Shown in pieces: positions 1-13,399 of a DNA stretch of 64,000 nt (position 1 is its first letter; each line of letters starts with the position of its first letter). The DNA is from Datura wrightii (Eukaryota; Streptophyta; Magnoliopsida; Solanales; Solanaceae): NCBI GenBank assembly GCA_035772735.1, contig JASDFA010000008.1, positions 6,740,501-6,804,500 of the forward strand, read 5' to 3'. Below the pieces are notes generated by a model. The model saw only the letters and a program-made list of their open reading frames with translations, did no database searches and was not told the origin of the DNA. A program made the position numbers and the translations under genes.

Positions 1-1620
1 ATTTCTTTGTTTATTTTGTCCTTTTTAGTTTTTTTCTTTTGTTGGTTTGCATCCCAAAACCTGTAGTTACCTTATGGTTGCGAAATTCTGGTTGCGTGTT
101 GTACATGATATTTGAGATGCAAAGTTGATTCGTATGAAAGCATGCACCTTTGTAAATATGTTGAGATACCTAGGCCATAGAGTTCGACTCAGTGTGATTG
201 AGGCTTAATGTTTGAATTCTTGTAATTAGCTGATTGAAGAGTCTGTGAATATGTCTTGAGTTGAGCATGTGAAATGAGTGTATAGTGAGGTTTCGTGTCT
301 TCCATGCTATTGTGAAGTGTCTAGAACTTGTCTGGTGTGTGTACAAAACGAAATGAAGGAGGTGTATTGTAGGAAAGGATGTAGGCATTTCTTTGCTTTA
401 ACCGAAAGTTTGTTTTTCTTATCGTACCCACCTTGAATGTACATCCTAGTTAGCCCATTGAGACTTTAGCCTATTATTTTTCTTTTTTCAAAAAGGTGTA
501 AACCGAGTTTAACCCCTTCTTTTCATTATCAGTGAATTTGATCCAAAACTCTTAAGCGCTCAGGAAACGAAAATAATTTTCCCACAGTGTCAAGGAGTGA
601 GAATGGTGAAAACAAAAGAAAAAGCAGAGTGATGAAAGGAAAGAAAAGGTCGAAGGTGCACTCGTTATTAATTAAATATAATGAAGATGTATAAATAATC
701 GGTGTTATTGAGTCAAGTGTGCTTAAAGATATGGGGTCAAAAATAAAGACAGACTTCAAGAATGGGAGGATGAAGGAAGAAACAATGCCCATAAGGTTGA
801 TGGGATATATTGAAAAAAGCGCTTAAGGATGCTAGTTGTTATTATTGGTTAGCCCAGTATTTACTAGTTTCGTAGCTTACACTACAACCCGTTAAGTCCT
901 ACGTGATCTTACAACACACGTCCTTATATTAGTGGAGTAATACACTAAAGGCAAGCCTATGGTTCATGACATGATGCATGTGAATTCTTTTGGGAGAGAG
1001 AGTGAAATTGTGTTTATATGCCCCTGCATGTAATGTCTTTGAGTTCATAAAATTAAAAAGGGGGAAAAATTCTCTTGTGTTGCGAGGGCACATGCTTGGC
1101 GAGAGATTAAATTTCGTGTCAGATATCTTGATCAGGTGATTTGCATGAGTTTGCCGATATCGAGAGTTGATTCTTGAGTCTAGGAGGTCTTAATGTGTTG
1201 AAGGTCATTCTATTGATAAGACTATGCATGTTTTCTTGATCATTTGCTGTATTAAATAATCGGTATAACCGTAGCTTGAATTGTCGAGCCGAAGAAGCCA
1301 GGATGGGGTGTCAATTGCATGCGGTGTAAGATTATTGTTCGGGGACGAACAAGGATTTAAGTGTGGGGTAAGTGATCTTGGGAAAATTTATATGCCCAAG
1401 TGATACTCAAATGTGTCATTTTACCTTGTTTATCTATCGATGTTTATTCATTCTCATGTGATTTGTAATAAAATGTGAATTTATACTAACCAACATGATT
1501 AGCATTGTTTCGCAGGAAAAATATAAAGTTATGGAGCTAAGATGCATGTTGGGAGAGATCGGGATTGGACTCGGAAGCTAGCAAGGAAGAAAAACACTTG
1601 AAGGCATGAATTAAAGGGGC

Positions 1621-1655
1621 TCCGCGATGGAGCCGTGTCACGCTGCCATCGCGGA
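1621..1655 (+). repeat. Perfect 10-bp stem hairpin in LTR U3
   Basis: The arms TCCGCGATGG and CCATCGCGGA are perfect inverse complements separated by 15 bases. The same hairpin, one pair longer, is present in the LTR of element C at 57,619-57,655. It lies in the GC-rich part of U3 upstream of the TATA box. Confidence 0.7.
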
Positions 1656-1881
1656 TGCATTCTGCCTGGATGGTGAAATTACGCCTATTTCCAGTGGAGG
1701 TGCGCGTTGGGGCGGTGGCACGTTGGCCTAGCCCCGTGTTCCACGCCGTGCCACGTTGGGCCTAAATACCTGGACATTCGGATTCCAGTAAGGGTCCGCG
1801 TTGGTGGCGTGTCACGGAGGTAGTGCTCCGCGATGCACTCCATGACACGTTGCTTGTTATTCCGGGAAAAATTCCCACTAG

Positions 1882-1890
1882 TATAAATAG
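1882..1890 (+). promoter_or_regulatory. LTR TATA box
   Basis: TATAAATAG lies about 230 bases after the GC-rich hairpin. The same word occurs at the equivalent place in the LTR of element C (57,880) and on the minus strand in the LTR of element A (46,874-46,882). It is the likely core promoter of the element; transcription would start about 30 bases downstream. Confidence 0.65.
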
Positions 1891-2788
1891 AACACTTAGG
1901 TTCATTTTTAATTATTCTGATTTGGTGGAGCAAAAACGTGGGTTACAGGCAGTTGAGGGGACGAAAATCTCAGGGTGTTTCTCTATCTTCTTCTTCTTTA
2001 TTTCAATTGCTTGTATGATTAACACTCATTTAACGATGTTTAATCTATAAATGAGTGGCTAAATCCTCTTCTTGCTGAGGTTAAGAACAATTGTATTGAA
2101 ATGTAATTATTGATAAATTGGTTTTTCATCTTTTCTTCCATGGTTGTTCTATTGATTCTTGTTCTTACTGCATTAATGTGTGGCCAACGTTAATGTACAT
2201 CTAAAAAGTCTGGTTTAACTCGAGAGAGCAAGAAATTGGAAATTTGTGAATTGATAGGATATGATCTTTTCTTAGTTTGGGAAAAATTGAGAATTGATTT
2301 ACCTTCAGGATAGAAATATACCTGAAAGTCGTTTAGTCAATTAAGGAATCGGTTTTGTATGGCTAGAACATGAATTTCGTTTTATCACATAAATGTAGGT
2401 GGAAGGTTCATGATTCTTAAGTTGGGTTAAATACGAGAGTTTTAATCCATAGGCAATAATTCTTGACTAGCAACCGGAGGAAAGATTAATCAAATTGTAT
2501 CGATAAGTTATTTCTCTACATGTTCATTTAACCTCAGCATGCTCATACTTATAGTTCAGACTCAATTTGTATATTCGTTTTAGATTTAGTATAAAATTAG
2601 GAAACAAAATATCAAATTTCTCTTCACATTATTGTCTGCATTTTAGAGTTAAAGTTTATTGGCACTTGAGTAGATTGTTACTTTAGTCCAGTCTCTGTGG
2701 GATCGATACTTGGCTTACTTGAGCCACTCTACTACTTGTTCGACCACGTACACTTGCGTGTAGTTATATACCCAAAAACCACCAAACA

Positions 2789-4036
2789 GAGGCATTAATG
2801 ACACCTCGAGAAACTAACTATAGTCAAACTGATCAGCTGGCATTACTGAAAGATACTGAAGATAATGACATTCTGACTGAGACTGAACTAGCATGCAATT
2901 GACTGAGAACTCATATGATGGTAATGACATGGGAATTTCAACACTAACAGAGTCAAGTAATATTAATATCTAACAACTATGCAAGACCAAATTACTGCAT
3001 TTATAGAGTTAGGGCAAAAACCATTTTACAGGAAGCAAGTAGCAACATAATCACTAAGTAGTGGAAACATAGCATGAATACATAGGGAAAACAACGTATA
3101 CCAATTAATCAGGATCAAGCTACGAATTTCACCCTAACTCAAAATTTCAGGGCTAGAACTGATAAAAAATTATGGAAGGGTTTTTTGGCACAAGGAAAGA
3201 ACAATTCCCTTGTTGAATTCCCACATACCTAGAGTAAAATTTCCTAGAAGAAATATTTGAGAATCCGAGAAGAAGATTGAATGCCCTAGAATTGCCCTGA
3301 GGAGTGTGTCTGAAATTTATTCGTACTGAGTCTGAGAGTTGAGAGAAGGTAAAAAAGTCATAGTTTAGAGATTAAAAAGATGAGAAGTTACTAAAATAAT
3401 CCTGGAAAAAATTCTAAAAAACTTCTTGACAGGGACCAATGGGTAACACAATGAGTCGTTGGTTGATACCACGACTCATTGGGACCAGGCGTTGGTCCTA
3501 GGCCTTAATTCTGGGCTTAATAGAATATGGAAACAAAGGGGACCATGACTCATTAGATGGACCAACGGGTCATTGGTACCTCTCATTGTCACGGGTAGGA
3601 TTTTTAAACAAAACATGGGAAACCTACTAGCGGACGACGTAATGATTCGTGGGTAGAACCAATAGGTCGTTGTGCCTACTCGGTGGTCAACACTTCTTGG
3701 ACCTGAAACTTGGCAACGGGTGGAAACGATGAATTATTAGAGGTGACAATGAGTCATTGGTTCCACTCATTGCTTTTGGAAGATGTCTGGCTGATTTCTA
3801 TACTATGAAACCACGACTCCATAGAACGACTCATTACTCTTGGTAACGGGTCGTTGCATGACTCATGGGTTCCCGAATAGGAAGCTTGCAGCTTAAACAA
3901 TGACTCATACAATAGTTCATTGATGTTGATAACGACTCATTGTTTGAGTCATCCTGAGACACAATTTTCCTAATTCCTTCTGGTTTTTCATGCAATGTCC
4001 GAGTTTGGTCTAGGAAAGTTTCGGGGTGTTAAAATA
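2789..4036 (-). repeat. Tekay-like gypsy LTR fragment
   Basis: This stretch matches the T1 LTR (about 36,446-37,535) on the same strand, ending in the same CTTTCGGGGT-type LTR terminus near 4,030. About 1 kb of the LTR is missing on the left, where the Athila-like LTR begins. It contains many degenerate copies of the short words ACGACTCATTGG and CGGGTCATTGG (3,430-3,960). No coding sequence was seen. Confidence 0.6.
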
Positions 4037-4860
4037 TGTGTTCCATGTTTTATTCACACCATGATATTGGATTGTTATCAGTTACAGCTTGGTTGTGCAT
4101 TTGTTTGGTTATATTTGCACTAAAGCATAGAGTTGTCATCAGGCTACAATTTTGAGTTTCAGATTGTCTCTGTCCTTTGTATGATTACTTCTTTTGACTT
4201 AGTTATTATATGATTGTTGTCTCATATATGCAGTTTCAGCCTTACATACCAGTACATTTTATTTTTATTAATATCCCTTTTCTTTGAGACATGCATTCGT
4301 GCCACAAGTGCAGGTAGAGGCTGAGAATACCAATTAATAGTGGCTCGTGAGACCAGTGGATGTGTTAGTATGCTCCTTTCTTTCTAGAGCTAGGGTCTAG
4401 AATTTCATTTTATGTTTTGAGATACAGTTACGGGTAGGTCGGAGCCCTATTCCGACCATTAGTTTAGTTTACTCTTTAGAGGTTTTGTCGACTTAGTGTG
4501 TATGGCATTACTTAATTAGTTTGTGGCCTCGTCAGCTTTTCGTTGTTTGGTTTAGCATAGTCATGGCCTTTTTAGAATTTAGTTACTTATCCTTTATTCT
4601 TGAGACCTTATGAGACTAGTTTTGTACTCAAGTTGATTGTGACGGGTGGCCTGAAAGTCTTAAATATTATAGTTACAGACGTCTTATAGTCAGCTTCTCG
4701 ATCCGCTTTGCATCGAGCGCCAATTGCGCCCTCCCCGAGTTTTTGGGTATGAAACCATAGAGGATGAATAATATCATATGAATTCTCAGAGTTCATTTGT
4801 GTTAATAAGTACATGAGATAAGATCTTCATCATAAGCCCGAACTCATACATGGAGGAAAA
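4037..4860 (+). repeat. Degenerate plus-strand gypsy LTR fragment
   Basis: It resembles the distal half of plus-strand gypsy LTRs: the phrase GGGTAGGTCGGAGCCCTATTCCGACC at 4,432 parallels 26,870-26,900 and 34,190-34,220 in element D. It abuts the opposite-strand fragment at about 4,036, so the two are remnants of different insertions. No gene was seen. Confidence 0.4.
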
Positions 4861-6423
4861 CTTGTAGACATGGATAACATAACGCGGGGAATAGTGTTGA
4901 TGTTCCTCACATAGAGATAACTTTACATACATTATTCGTTGCCTCAAAACTATCACCATGAACACACAATCCCTTTATAAAGTGAAGCTACATTAACTAT
5001 AAGGATAGGAACTACAATCAACATCTTAGCGACAAATTTTGAGTCATAGAGGTATTCTTTCAAAAACCCATAGAACACAGGTAACCTGAGCCTCCTATGG
5101 GTGTGTTGTCTTAACAAACACCTCATTATATACCTAATTTCAAACTTAAAGATCTAACACAAGCACAAAAATGAAATACCACATCCATCCTTAATACCAA
5201 AACAATCCAGCACCCTTAACCCTAAGTCATAACATGGACTAGTGGCTTCTTAGAACCATCTCATGAGTTCCGACATTAGAACATCTCTATGAAGTAGGAA
5301 GTAATACCTATTCAATGATTTAGGAAGAATACATACCTTGCATAAAGAATAATAACTCAGAGACTCAAGAGTGATTTTTTACTTTGCTAGATGAGGAAGG
5401 ATGATTTGATGTTAGAACCTTGAAGAATTTCATAAATTTATGCTGCAAGACCATGGTGGAAGATTACCATGCTTGGGAAGAGTTTAGATATCCTTTGGGA
5501 GCTTTTTTTGGGGGGGGGGGATTATAAATGATACATATGAAGAAAAATTCAGAATTAAGCTTTATATAAAAGTTGGAAAAACTCGACTTACGGCAAGTTT
5601 TGCCCATCTACGTATCACAAAATTCATTTGTAGCTGCAGATTAAGGTTGCGAGCACACCCTCAAAATTTCCAGCCACTGTTTATGACTTGCATTTCATAA
5701 ATGGCTATGCATGAGCTGCAAAACCCACTTGCAGTTCATATGTGGTCCGCCGTAACTACTTGACATTGATCCCTTAAAAATACTCATAACTTTTTACTTC
5801 AAACTTGGATTGATATATGGTTGGATGTGTTGAAACTGAGATTCATAAGGATTTAATTTGATTGGTATAACACCTAAAAGCACTTTGTACTTTGGGAGAT
5901 ATGATCGTTTAGAGTTTACCCTTTTTCATAGAATCAACACGTGCTTTATACTTTGCATCGTATATACAAGTCCTTTATACAAGTCCTTTCACCAGTGGTC
6001 AAGATAAGACTCGTATATTCTATATAAGGTCCAGACGTGGCCCTAAACTTGGTAAATAATTGCTTCTCCTATCTATATCTATACAGGACACAAGGTAGAA
6101 CCCGTAAGTGAAATATATGATCATATATTACAAACACAAGATGTAACACTTTCAAACTTGATCTTTTAAATGGTTAATCAACTCCAAACTTTCTTAACAC
6201 TTTACAACTTATGATAAAATACACTAAGCCCTTAAGAATCACTAAAAAAATTTCAGGACAACTTTACTCAAATATAAAATGGGTTGAACCTTAGCATGAA
6301 ATTACGAGGAGTTACAATTATGGCTAAAACAACTTAAATATGAGACAATATATAAGTGAAAACGGTCCATGAATGTCTTCGAAATCTCATCATTGTATGC
6401 ATATAATACCTATTCTTTATGTT
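4861..6423. other. Intergenic, no gene seen; probable repeat remnants
   Basis: AT-rich sequence without a convincing ORF. It includes an 11-base G run at 5,510-5,520. Sections around 5,580-5,760 have the wording of gypsy LTRs (repeated variants of 'acttgcagttcat' and 'acttacggcaag'), but no boundaries could be placed. Confidence 0.35.
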
Positions 6424-7315
6424 TGTTGGGTTGCAAAACCTAAGGATTTGTCTTAAACTTAACTATTTGACTATGGATGAAATAAGTCGTCAGACGTGTT
6501 TCACTTGAGTGAATAAGAACAGTAAGTAGATAAGAAAATGAATTTAGTATGGAAAACAACCAGCTCAAAAGGTGAAAAACCACGACCTGTACTCCACAGG
6601 ATTTTCTCCAACTTCACTAACTCCAAGAGCCTCTTCAAACAGCATATTACAACTCTTGTAATCTATAGGAATTTTAAACTCTAATTCCTAGCTGCTTACT
6701 TCCTATCCAGTAAAAGGTCTTTCCAAACGTCTTCCCAGTAATACTACTTGAAGACAAAATCTTCTTAATCCAGTTTATAACTTACTGAAGTAAGAATACA
6801 TCAATTGCAATTCAATGACAAACTTCTAGTAGAAGATTGCTAACTCTAGCTTATCACTTTACTAGAACAAGTTTGTCTAACTTCTTCATGCTTAGATTAT
6901 AGAAAGAATCTCACCCAATTGAAATGCGCTCTTTTCTCTCTTTGTCAGTTTGTATTTTCTTCTGAGAAGTCATACTTCTATATATACACAGCTCTCCAAA
7001 GAGTTCTTCTTCCTTCCAATCTCTTTGCGGCAACACCTTTGCCCGCCTTAGAGTTCCACTCCATGTAGGATTCTTCCTTCAAGTTAAGCTCTTGTATTTG
7101 TACGTATGGAAATCAAACTCCAACTATCCTATTTTAACCATGTGTTTATTTTTCTAAGTTTGTTTGATACAACTTATCCAATCCTTAATTCATGCTCCTT
7201 TATTTCTTGAAATTTCCATCTCCTTAAGTAGTATATTTGACACTTCATTGGAATAGCTTTATTCACCTGTTTCATCAACATGTTGTCAATCATAAAAACT
7301 ACATAGGACCCAAAA
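6424..7315 (-). repeat. Copia 3' LTR
   Basis: Direct repeat of 14,956-15,846 with scattered differences throughout. It begins TGTTGGG; the inner end is mutated (CCCAAAA where the partner LTR has CCCAACA). Confidence 0.9.
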
Positions 7316-7332
7316 AATTTCCCTTTTTTGAA
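7316..7332 (-). promoter_or_regulatory. Copia polypurine tract
   Basis: On the minus strand the bases just before the 3' LTR read AAAAAAGGGAAATTT, a purine run in the position of the plus-strand primer. A second purine-rich word, CCAAAAGGGGGAAG, lies about 120 bases upstream (7,448-7,465). Confidence 0.5.
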
Positions 7333-7914
7333 TATGACAAACACAATGTCATTTACGCCCTGTAGACAAAAATCACAAAAATTACTTGATTGGAGCAGGT
7401 TAGTACATTGGGTTATAAATATTGCACTGCCAATCATATTTATTTTTCTTCCCCCTTTTGGCATCATCGAAAAACTAATTCAATGGATTACAGCCAAACA
7501 CAATAGTCAAACATTCTATTGCCACTGGGGCAATCACCAAGATAATCAGGAGAAATTTATCATGACATGATAAGGCATTAAAAAGTGCTGTAGATAATAA
7601 CCAATTTATGTGAAAATAAGAGATTCATTCATAACAAAAGGTGGTTCTACATCACAACTAAAACAATACTGAAAGCAAAAACAACTAATCCTAAAAGGGA
7701 AAACAACGTATCTAGGGACAAGCATCGAATAGCATCAGCATTTGCAACCCTTTCTGAGTCAAGTGTGGCTTGTAGCTAAGTGATTCTAACTTGAAGATCT
7801 ACCTTTCCGTAAGCATGAACAGCCTCCAATTTAGCTGTCTTTTCTGCCAGAGCATTACGCATCCTTTGAAAAGGGGTATTTGCTCTCTCATAGAAGTAGG
7901 TAGATCAACATGTT

Positions 7915-9471
7915 TCACATCCCCAAGCACATCCTTTGTTGTCTGAAAGGTCCATACTTGAACAGGGACTTAATAGTCCTAAAATACATGAGACAACCAA
8001 AATGCATAGGTGAGGTCATGTCCTTTGTCATCCTTAGTGAGTACCCGCTGCATATGCTTGCCATGAGGCTGGGCAAATCAATCTTGACCTCAGCGTCAAG
8101 AAGCTCCATTAAGGTGAGGTCAAAATAATTTGCCTCAGTCCTTCTCTCCTTTCTTGGGTTGAGAATTTTATGCACAACATCAAAGTACAGCTAATGGAGA
8201 GGTGACATTTCTTTCTTTTGAACACGGTGATGCTGAGCAAGAGATGGTTGTCCTGAAAATTTTCTGCAAATATCTCTAGTAGAGCACAAATTGTCCAGTG
8301 GTGGCCATTGAAATTTTACATAGTGATCCCATCCACCACTACGAATACCCAGGATTCTTTCCAAGTCTTCAGCTACCAGATGAATGGAAACTCCCCTGAC
8401 AGTAGTAGAAAAAATAAAACCATTGGCGACTCCTCGAGCATAAAACTCAACAACCTCTGGCTTACCAAACTTCCTCTTTAAGTCACCTTGAAGAAACAAG
8501 GATGTCCCACCTTGAGCCTCTAATTTTTCAAGTAATATGACCATATCTGGGCCACCAAAACTAGTCACCACTCTTCCTCTAAGAATAGCACGTTTTTGAA
8601 AGTGGAGTAAGTGAGAGAGTTGAGCATCAGAGAGGCCTGAGGTCTCAATCCCAGCAGACACATCATTATAATCATCAGAATCAGTACCATAGAAAGGATT
8701 AGGTCGAGATACCTATTTCGATGATCAGGTTTTAATAGAGGGAGAAGGTTCCTTTGAAGCTGAGGGGGAAGACGATTTGGTAGAGGTTTTGGAAGAGGGT
8801 TTAGAGAGAGGTTTTGGAGAGGGTTTGGAAGAGGGAGTAGGAGGGTTCTCTGAGGTAGTCTTAGCAGAAGAGGGGGATTTTGCTGACCCAAAAGAAGAGG
8901 GTTTGGGAATAGTCTTCTTGACCACTTTGGATTTGTGAATAGATTTAAGCAACACATCCTTCAAAGAGGAGGATTTCTTTTGAGTAGAAGGAGTTGTGGA
9001 AGATTTTTTTCTTCTTTCTCTTTTGAAGAGCTTTCTTAAGATTTGCATCTTCCTGTCTTTTTCTGGTTTGAGTGAGAGGAATTCGGATTGAACTGGTAGG
9101 TGAAGGTGTTTCATGGTAGGGTTCATCATAAGGGATGAGGACAAGGGTTCCAAACTTCTTTCTCAACCGAGTTCAAACCCTTTGAGGAATCAAATCTGAA
9201 ATTGGGATTCCTTCATCTGGAGCAGCTTGAAGGGAACAATATCGCATGCTTTTTAGAAAGAACCAGACATAAATGGTGGGATGGGTGAAGAAGAGGAGAA
9301 CTGGGTTTTAAAGGCGTTCCAAGCAGCAAATTCGGACAATTTAATGGGAATGGGAGACAGAATATTTGGAGATGGAATTTTAGAAGGATGGACCACCAAT
9401 TCATAAGATGAGTAAGTTTTTTCTAAAGGAGTGGCAGAGATGCTGCTTGAAGAAGAAGAAGCAAAAGTCAT
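7915..9471 (-). pseudogene. Third ORF of the copia element, plant-transposon-domain-like
   Basis: A degenerate reading frame of about 520 codons between RNase H and the 3' LTR. The N-terminus (from 9,471) is serine-rich. A Lys/Ser/Pro-rich tract follows (about 8,725-9,050). A globular region then runs from 8,661 to 7,915, with the pattern VEFYARG...TTVRG and a following ILGI. This resembles the domain annotated as 'putative plant transposon protein' (PF20167, named from memory). Most pieces share one frame, with stops near 9,253, 8,725 and 8,190, plus a frameshift around 9,170-9,250. SIRE elements carry an env-like extra ORF at this place; no membrane segment is visible here, so an envelope role is not supported. 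Confidence 0.6.
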
Positions 9472-9959
9472 GATGATAAGCTTTGAGGATTTAGTTGAGC
9501 AATTTTGAATGGGTCACTGTTAATTCGTCCAAACTACCACTTTATAAGAGAAAAAAAGGGGAGATAAACATGCGATATGACTTCTCTACAATGAGCTAGC
9601 AGTGGGAGTCATGATGGATGATGGGGTGGTGGTTGCTGCTTTATGGGAGTGAGAAAAAGTAATGACAGTTATAAAGAGCATTGAGGGGATGGAACAATCA
9701 GGCCTAGCTATTTCACATTTGCAGTAAAGCATCAATTGAGAGAAAACATACCTTATGACTATGAATTAATGCCCATAAGTACTTTTCATCAGCAAAATCC
9801 CTGCATAGTTTACTACACAACTATGTCAATTTAAATTTTAAACCTAAAATTTGGACACACAATTAAATATGTAAAGATAGAATGAATAACTAATTTATCC
9901 ATAAAACGTAAAAATTTTCATAATCTAGCCAATCATTGAAGGAGGCCTTATGCAACCTT

Positions 9960-10340
9960 AATCATCCCCAAGTATAATCCATTCCTTTCAAAATGTTCCC
10001 TACTTAAGGCTTTGGTAAATATATCAGCAATATGCTCTTTAGTAGAACAAAACATAATTGAAATGTGACCTTTCTCAATATTGTCTTTAAGGAAATGATG
10101 TCGTATGTCAATATGCTTAGTTCTCTTATGTTGAACTAGATTTTCGACAGTGTTGATGGCACTAGTATTATCACAAAAGATTGGAACACATCCAACATCA
10201 ATACTAAAATCCAGTAGTTGTTGCTTAATTCATAGTAGTTGTGCACAACATGATCCGACCGCCACATATTCAGCCTCAGCAGTAGACGAGACTACTGAGT
10301 TCTGCTTTTTTGTGGATCACGAGATCAGACATGGTCCAAT
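9960..10340 (-). pseudogene. Copia RNase H
   Basis: The minus strand encodes the copia RNase H core: the STAEAEY motif, a CDNTSAI motif, and the KHIDIRHHF and IADIFTKAL motifs near the end of pol. It lies in a different frame from the RT ORF, so a frameshift occurred near 10,320. An in-frame TGA replaces the conserved Trp that follows CCAQLL. Confidence 0.8.
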
Positions 10341-11309
10341 AAAGTGTGTCATCCCTGTATTGCTTTTCCTATAAACCAAATATCTTGTGTAATCAGCATC
10401 TGCATATCCCACCAAGGAGAAATTACTTCCTTTAGGGTACCACAACCCCAAATCAGTTGTCCCCTTTAAGTACCTCAAAATTCTCTTGACATCCTTGAGA
10501 TGTGATTCTTTGGGATTTGCTTGGAATATAGCACACAAACCAACACTGAAGACAACATTAGGTCTACTAGTAGTGAGATATAGATGGGAGAAAATCATAC
10601 CTCTGTAAAGCATCTTCTCTACAGATGGACTTAATTCATAAAGGTCCAATTTAGTGATAGTGGCAATAGGAGTATCAATCTCCTTAGCAGTATCCATGTT
10701 GAATCTTTTGAGTAGCTCCTTCACATACTTCTGATGGATCAGGATCCCGGTGGGAGTTTTCTTAATTTGTAATCCAAGGAAGAAATTCAATTCTGCTATC
10801 ATGGTCATTTCAAAATCTCCATTCATTATCTTAGCAAACTCTTGAGTCATGAGGCTATTGGTTGAGCCAAATATGATGTTATCCACATATACTTGCACAA
10901 TCAATAGATCTTGTCCTTTTGTTTTCAAAAAGAGTGTATTGTCAATTTTCTCTCTTGTAAGCCCATGCTGTAATAGGAATTTTGAAAGCCTTTCATACAA
11001 AGTCCTAGGAGCTTGCTTCAACCCATATAAGGTTTTGTCTAGTTTGTAGACATGATCAAGAAATTTAGAACTCTCAAAGCCTGGAGGTCTCCTCACATAT
11101 ACTTCCTCCTTTAAGTATCCATTCAAAAAAGTACTCTTTACATCCATTTGATAAAGAGCGAATCCCTTAAAAGCTGCAAAGGTTATGAGTAATCTGATTG
11201 CTTTATGTCTTGCAATAGGAGAACATGTCTCATCATAGTCAATTCCTTCTTCTTGATTATAACCTTGGACCAAGTTTTGCTTTGTTCCTTGTAACTGTTC
11301 CATGCTCAT
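10317..11309 (-). pseudogene. Copia reverse transcriptase (RVT_2 type)
   Basis: A 330-residue open stretch covering almost the whole copia RT. Recognisable motifs in order: DYDETCSPIAR, FLNGYLKEEVYVRRPPGF, LYGLKQAPR, the active-site block YVDNIIFGS, and the C-terminal ADADYTRY region leading into RNase H. The active site should read YVDD; the second aspartate is Asn here (a G-to-A change), so the enzyme would be inactive even if translated. The N-terminal part of RT upstream (11,310-11,700) is broken by stops. Confidence 0.9.
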
Positions 11310-11758
11310 CTAGCTTGTTTCAAAATACCCATTTTTGCCAATTATAGATCTTCCTTCAGGAGGAGATACCAGGTGTCACACTTTGCTCCTTTAAAACTGG
11401 TTTAACTCCTCTTGCTTAGCCAATATCCAATCTTCATCAAGAAGAGCCTCTTTTACCTTTTTAGGCTCAAGTTTGGATAAAAAGGAATAAAGGCACACAC
11501 ATTTTTCAATCCTGATCTGGTTGTGATCCCAGAAGTGAGATATGTGAGAACATTTTCAATAGGATGTGAATCCTAATAATTATAGCTTTTCAGCATCAAT
11601 CCTTGTGAGGTTCCTGCATCTGAGTTGGTTGGTTGCACTGATGTTTGCTCAGCTTCATTATTTGTTGTTCCCCCTATCAGTAAGCCCATATTCTGTTCAA
11701 CAATTGAAGTAGGAGATGCAACTTATTCCTGAGTATATTCATCAGTTTCACTTTCATC

Positions 11759-12640
11759 CTACATGTTAGTCTCAAACATAACACAAGATTCATCAAAAAT
11801 AATATGCACACCTTCCATAACACAGTTTGTTCTTTTATTTAACACCCTACAAGCTTTACTATGTTGAGAGTAGCCCAAGAAGATTTCCTCATCACTTCGG
11901 GGGTCAAATTTTCCCATATTATCTTTTCCATTATTATGAATGAAGCATTTGCACCCAAAAATTCTAAGATGAGCAATATTAGGCCTTCTACCCTTGAGTA
12001 ATTCATAGGGAGTCTTCTCTAACATGGGTCTATTCATACATCTATTCACTATATAGCATGCAGTATTTATGGCCTCAGCCCAAAGAATTTTTGCTAGATT
12101 ACTTGCAATTATCATTATTCTAGCCATATCTTTTAAAGTCCTAATTTTCCTTTTAACTACTCCATTTTGTTGTGGTGTTCTTGGAGCAGACAAATTGTGA
12201 TATATTCCATTTAATGAACAAAATTCTTAGAATTTTATATTTTCAGATTCTATTCCATGGTCTTATCTTATGGAAATTAAGAAAGTGCCTATCTTCTTTT
12301 CCATCTTTTTAACAAAAATAGAGAAAGTGTCAAAGGTATCATCAAAGGCATCATCTTTAGAAGATAAAAACAAGGTCCAAGTAAACTTAAAGCAATCATC
12401 AACAATAACAAAAATGTACCTTTTACCACCTATGCTCCTTACTTTCATGGGTCCACAAAGATCCATATGCAACAGGTCCAGACACCTGCTTGTGTTGACT
12501 TAATTTTTTGATTTGAATGATGATCTCACCTGCTTCCCCCTCACACAAGCATTACAGACTTTGCCATTTTTGAACTTAGTTTTAGGCAAGCCTATAACCA
12601 TCTCCTTTGAAGCAAGTTTATTCAACTATTTCAAAGTAGC
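11759..12640 (-). pseudogene. Copia integrase
   Basis: Two open pieces (12,263-12,472 and 11,759-12,193) plus the upstream zinc-binding region. Visible motifs: HMDLCGPMKV with the first catalytic Asp, a conserved VDD block, PQQNGVVKRK where the catalytic Glu of 'NGVVERK' is replaced by Lys, and the C-terminal FGCKCFIHN and FLGYS blocks. The CxxC of the zinc finger lies near 12,540. The loss of Glu and the breaks between pieces mark it as dead. Confidence 0.85.
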
Positions 12641-12658
12641 ATTCCCAAGTCTCTTGTT

Positions 12659-13100
12659 CTAGAAAAGGGGATCACAATACATTGCACTGAGACAAGTCAA
12701 ATTTGTACTAGGCATTCCCATGATTTCTTTCTTGTATACATTTTTGTGTCTGCTTGCACTTAGCATAATTTCCTTTGCATCTAACTTTTTGACCTTGTAT
12801 CCTGCAGAAGTAAAATTTACCTTGTTGCCTTTGTCACACAACTAAGATATACTCAGTAGATTATGCTTCAATCGGTCAACATGGTACACATCTTCTAAAG
12901 TTTTTGTTTCTGAACTTCCAATTTTTCCAATTCCAGTAACAGTACCCTTTTTTCCACCTCCAAAGGAAACATTCCCCCTTTTAGCGGAGTGAGTGAAAGG
13001 AATTTTTATTTATCTCTAGTCATGTGTCTTGAACAAGCACTATCCATGTACCAATGCTTGCTCCCTTTCATTCTCACCTACAAAACAATTCAGGGGTTAA
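12659..13100 (-). pseudogene. Copia protease and pre-integrase region
   Basis: On the minus strand, the protease block reads WYMDSACSRHMT (the usual form is D-S-G/A), followed by VSFGGGKKG and LEDVYHVDRLKHNLLS. The pre-integrase GAG_preAK stretch follows at 12,659-12,841. A stop lies just after the protease active site. Confidence 0.7.
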
Positions 13101-13399
13101 GTTTAGGAACCCAGACAAGCTTGAGTCTTTTTTTTGTAATAAAAAGGGTGAATCAAGTTTCTTCTTGCCCAGTATGGCAACAAGTTGTTAGACCTGTTCC
13201 TACAAGCAGTTTTGTACTTATTTCCTTTAGCCAACAGATCACTCCTATTTCTTCTTCTAGCTTCCACTGGACATGCAGTGGTAGGATAACCATTTTTCCC
13301 ATACAAGTAAAACATATCTTCAGTGACACTTGTTTTTTTATGAAAACCTATTCCAACCCTTTCATTTGTGAACCCTTCCACTTAGATTATTTACAATTC

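Larger units (their letters stand above)
1..2788 (+). mobile_element. Athila-like LTR, 5' truncated by window edge
   Basis: Long terminal repeat read on the plus strand. Its first half matches 62,780-64,000 and, in reverse complement, 47.3-48.8 kb and 52.1-53.6 kb. Its second half (from about 1,375) matches 57,373-58,788. It ends in ACCAAACA at 2,788, the same relative point at which the LTR of element C ends (58,788, just before a primer-binding site). No primer-binding site follows here; instead a gypsy LTR fragment begins. It is therefore a 3' LTR or a solo LTR inserted in that fragment. Its start lies left of the window. Confidence 0.8.

Noticed and set aside
5510..5520. G run as a functional quadruplex or assembly gap
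   Set aside because: One run of 11 G does not make a quadruplex by itself, and nothing else in the area supports a function.
7174..7570. Opposed open frames near the copia 3' LTR
   Set aside because: They straddle the LTR and polypurine tract and show no family pattern.
8565..9166. Second and third open frames overlapping the copia third ORF
   Set aside because: The Leu/Pro-rich frame is a shadow of the Lys/Ser/Pro-rich tract. The main frame fits the domain further downstream.
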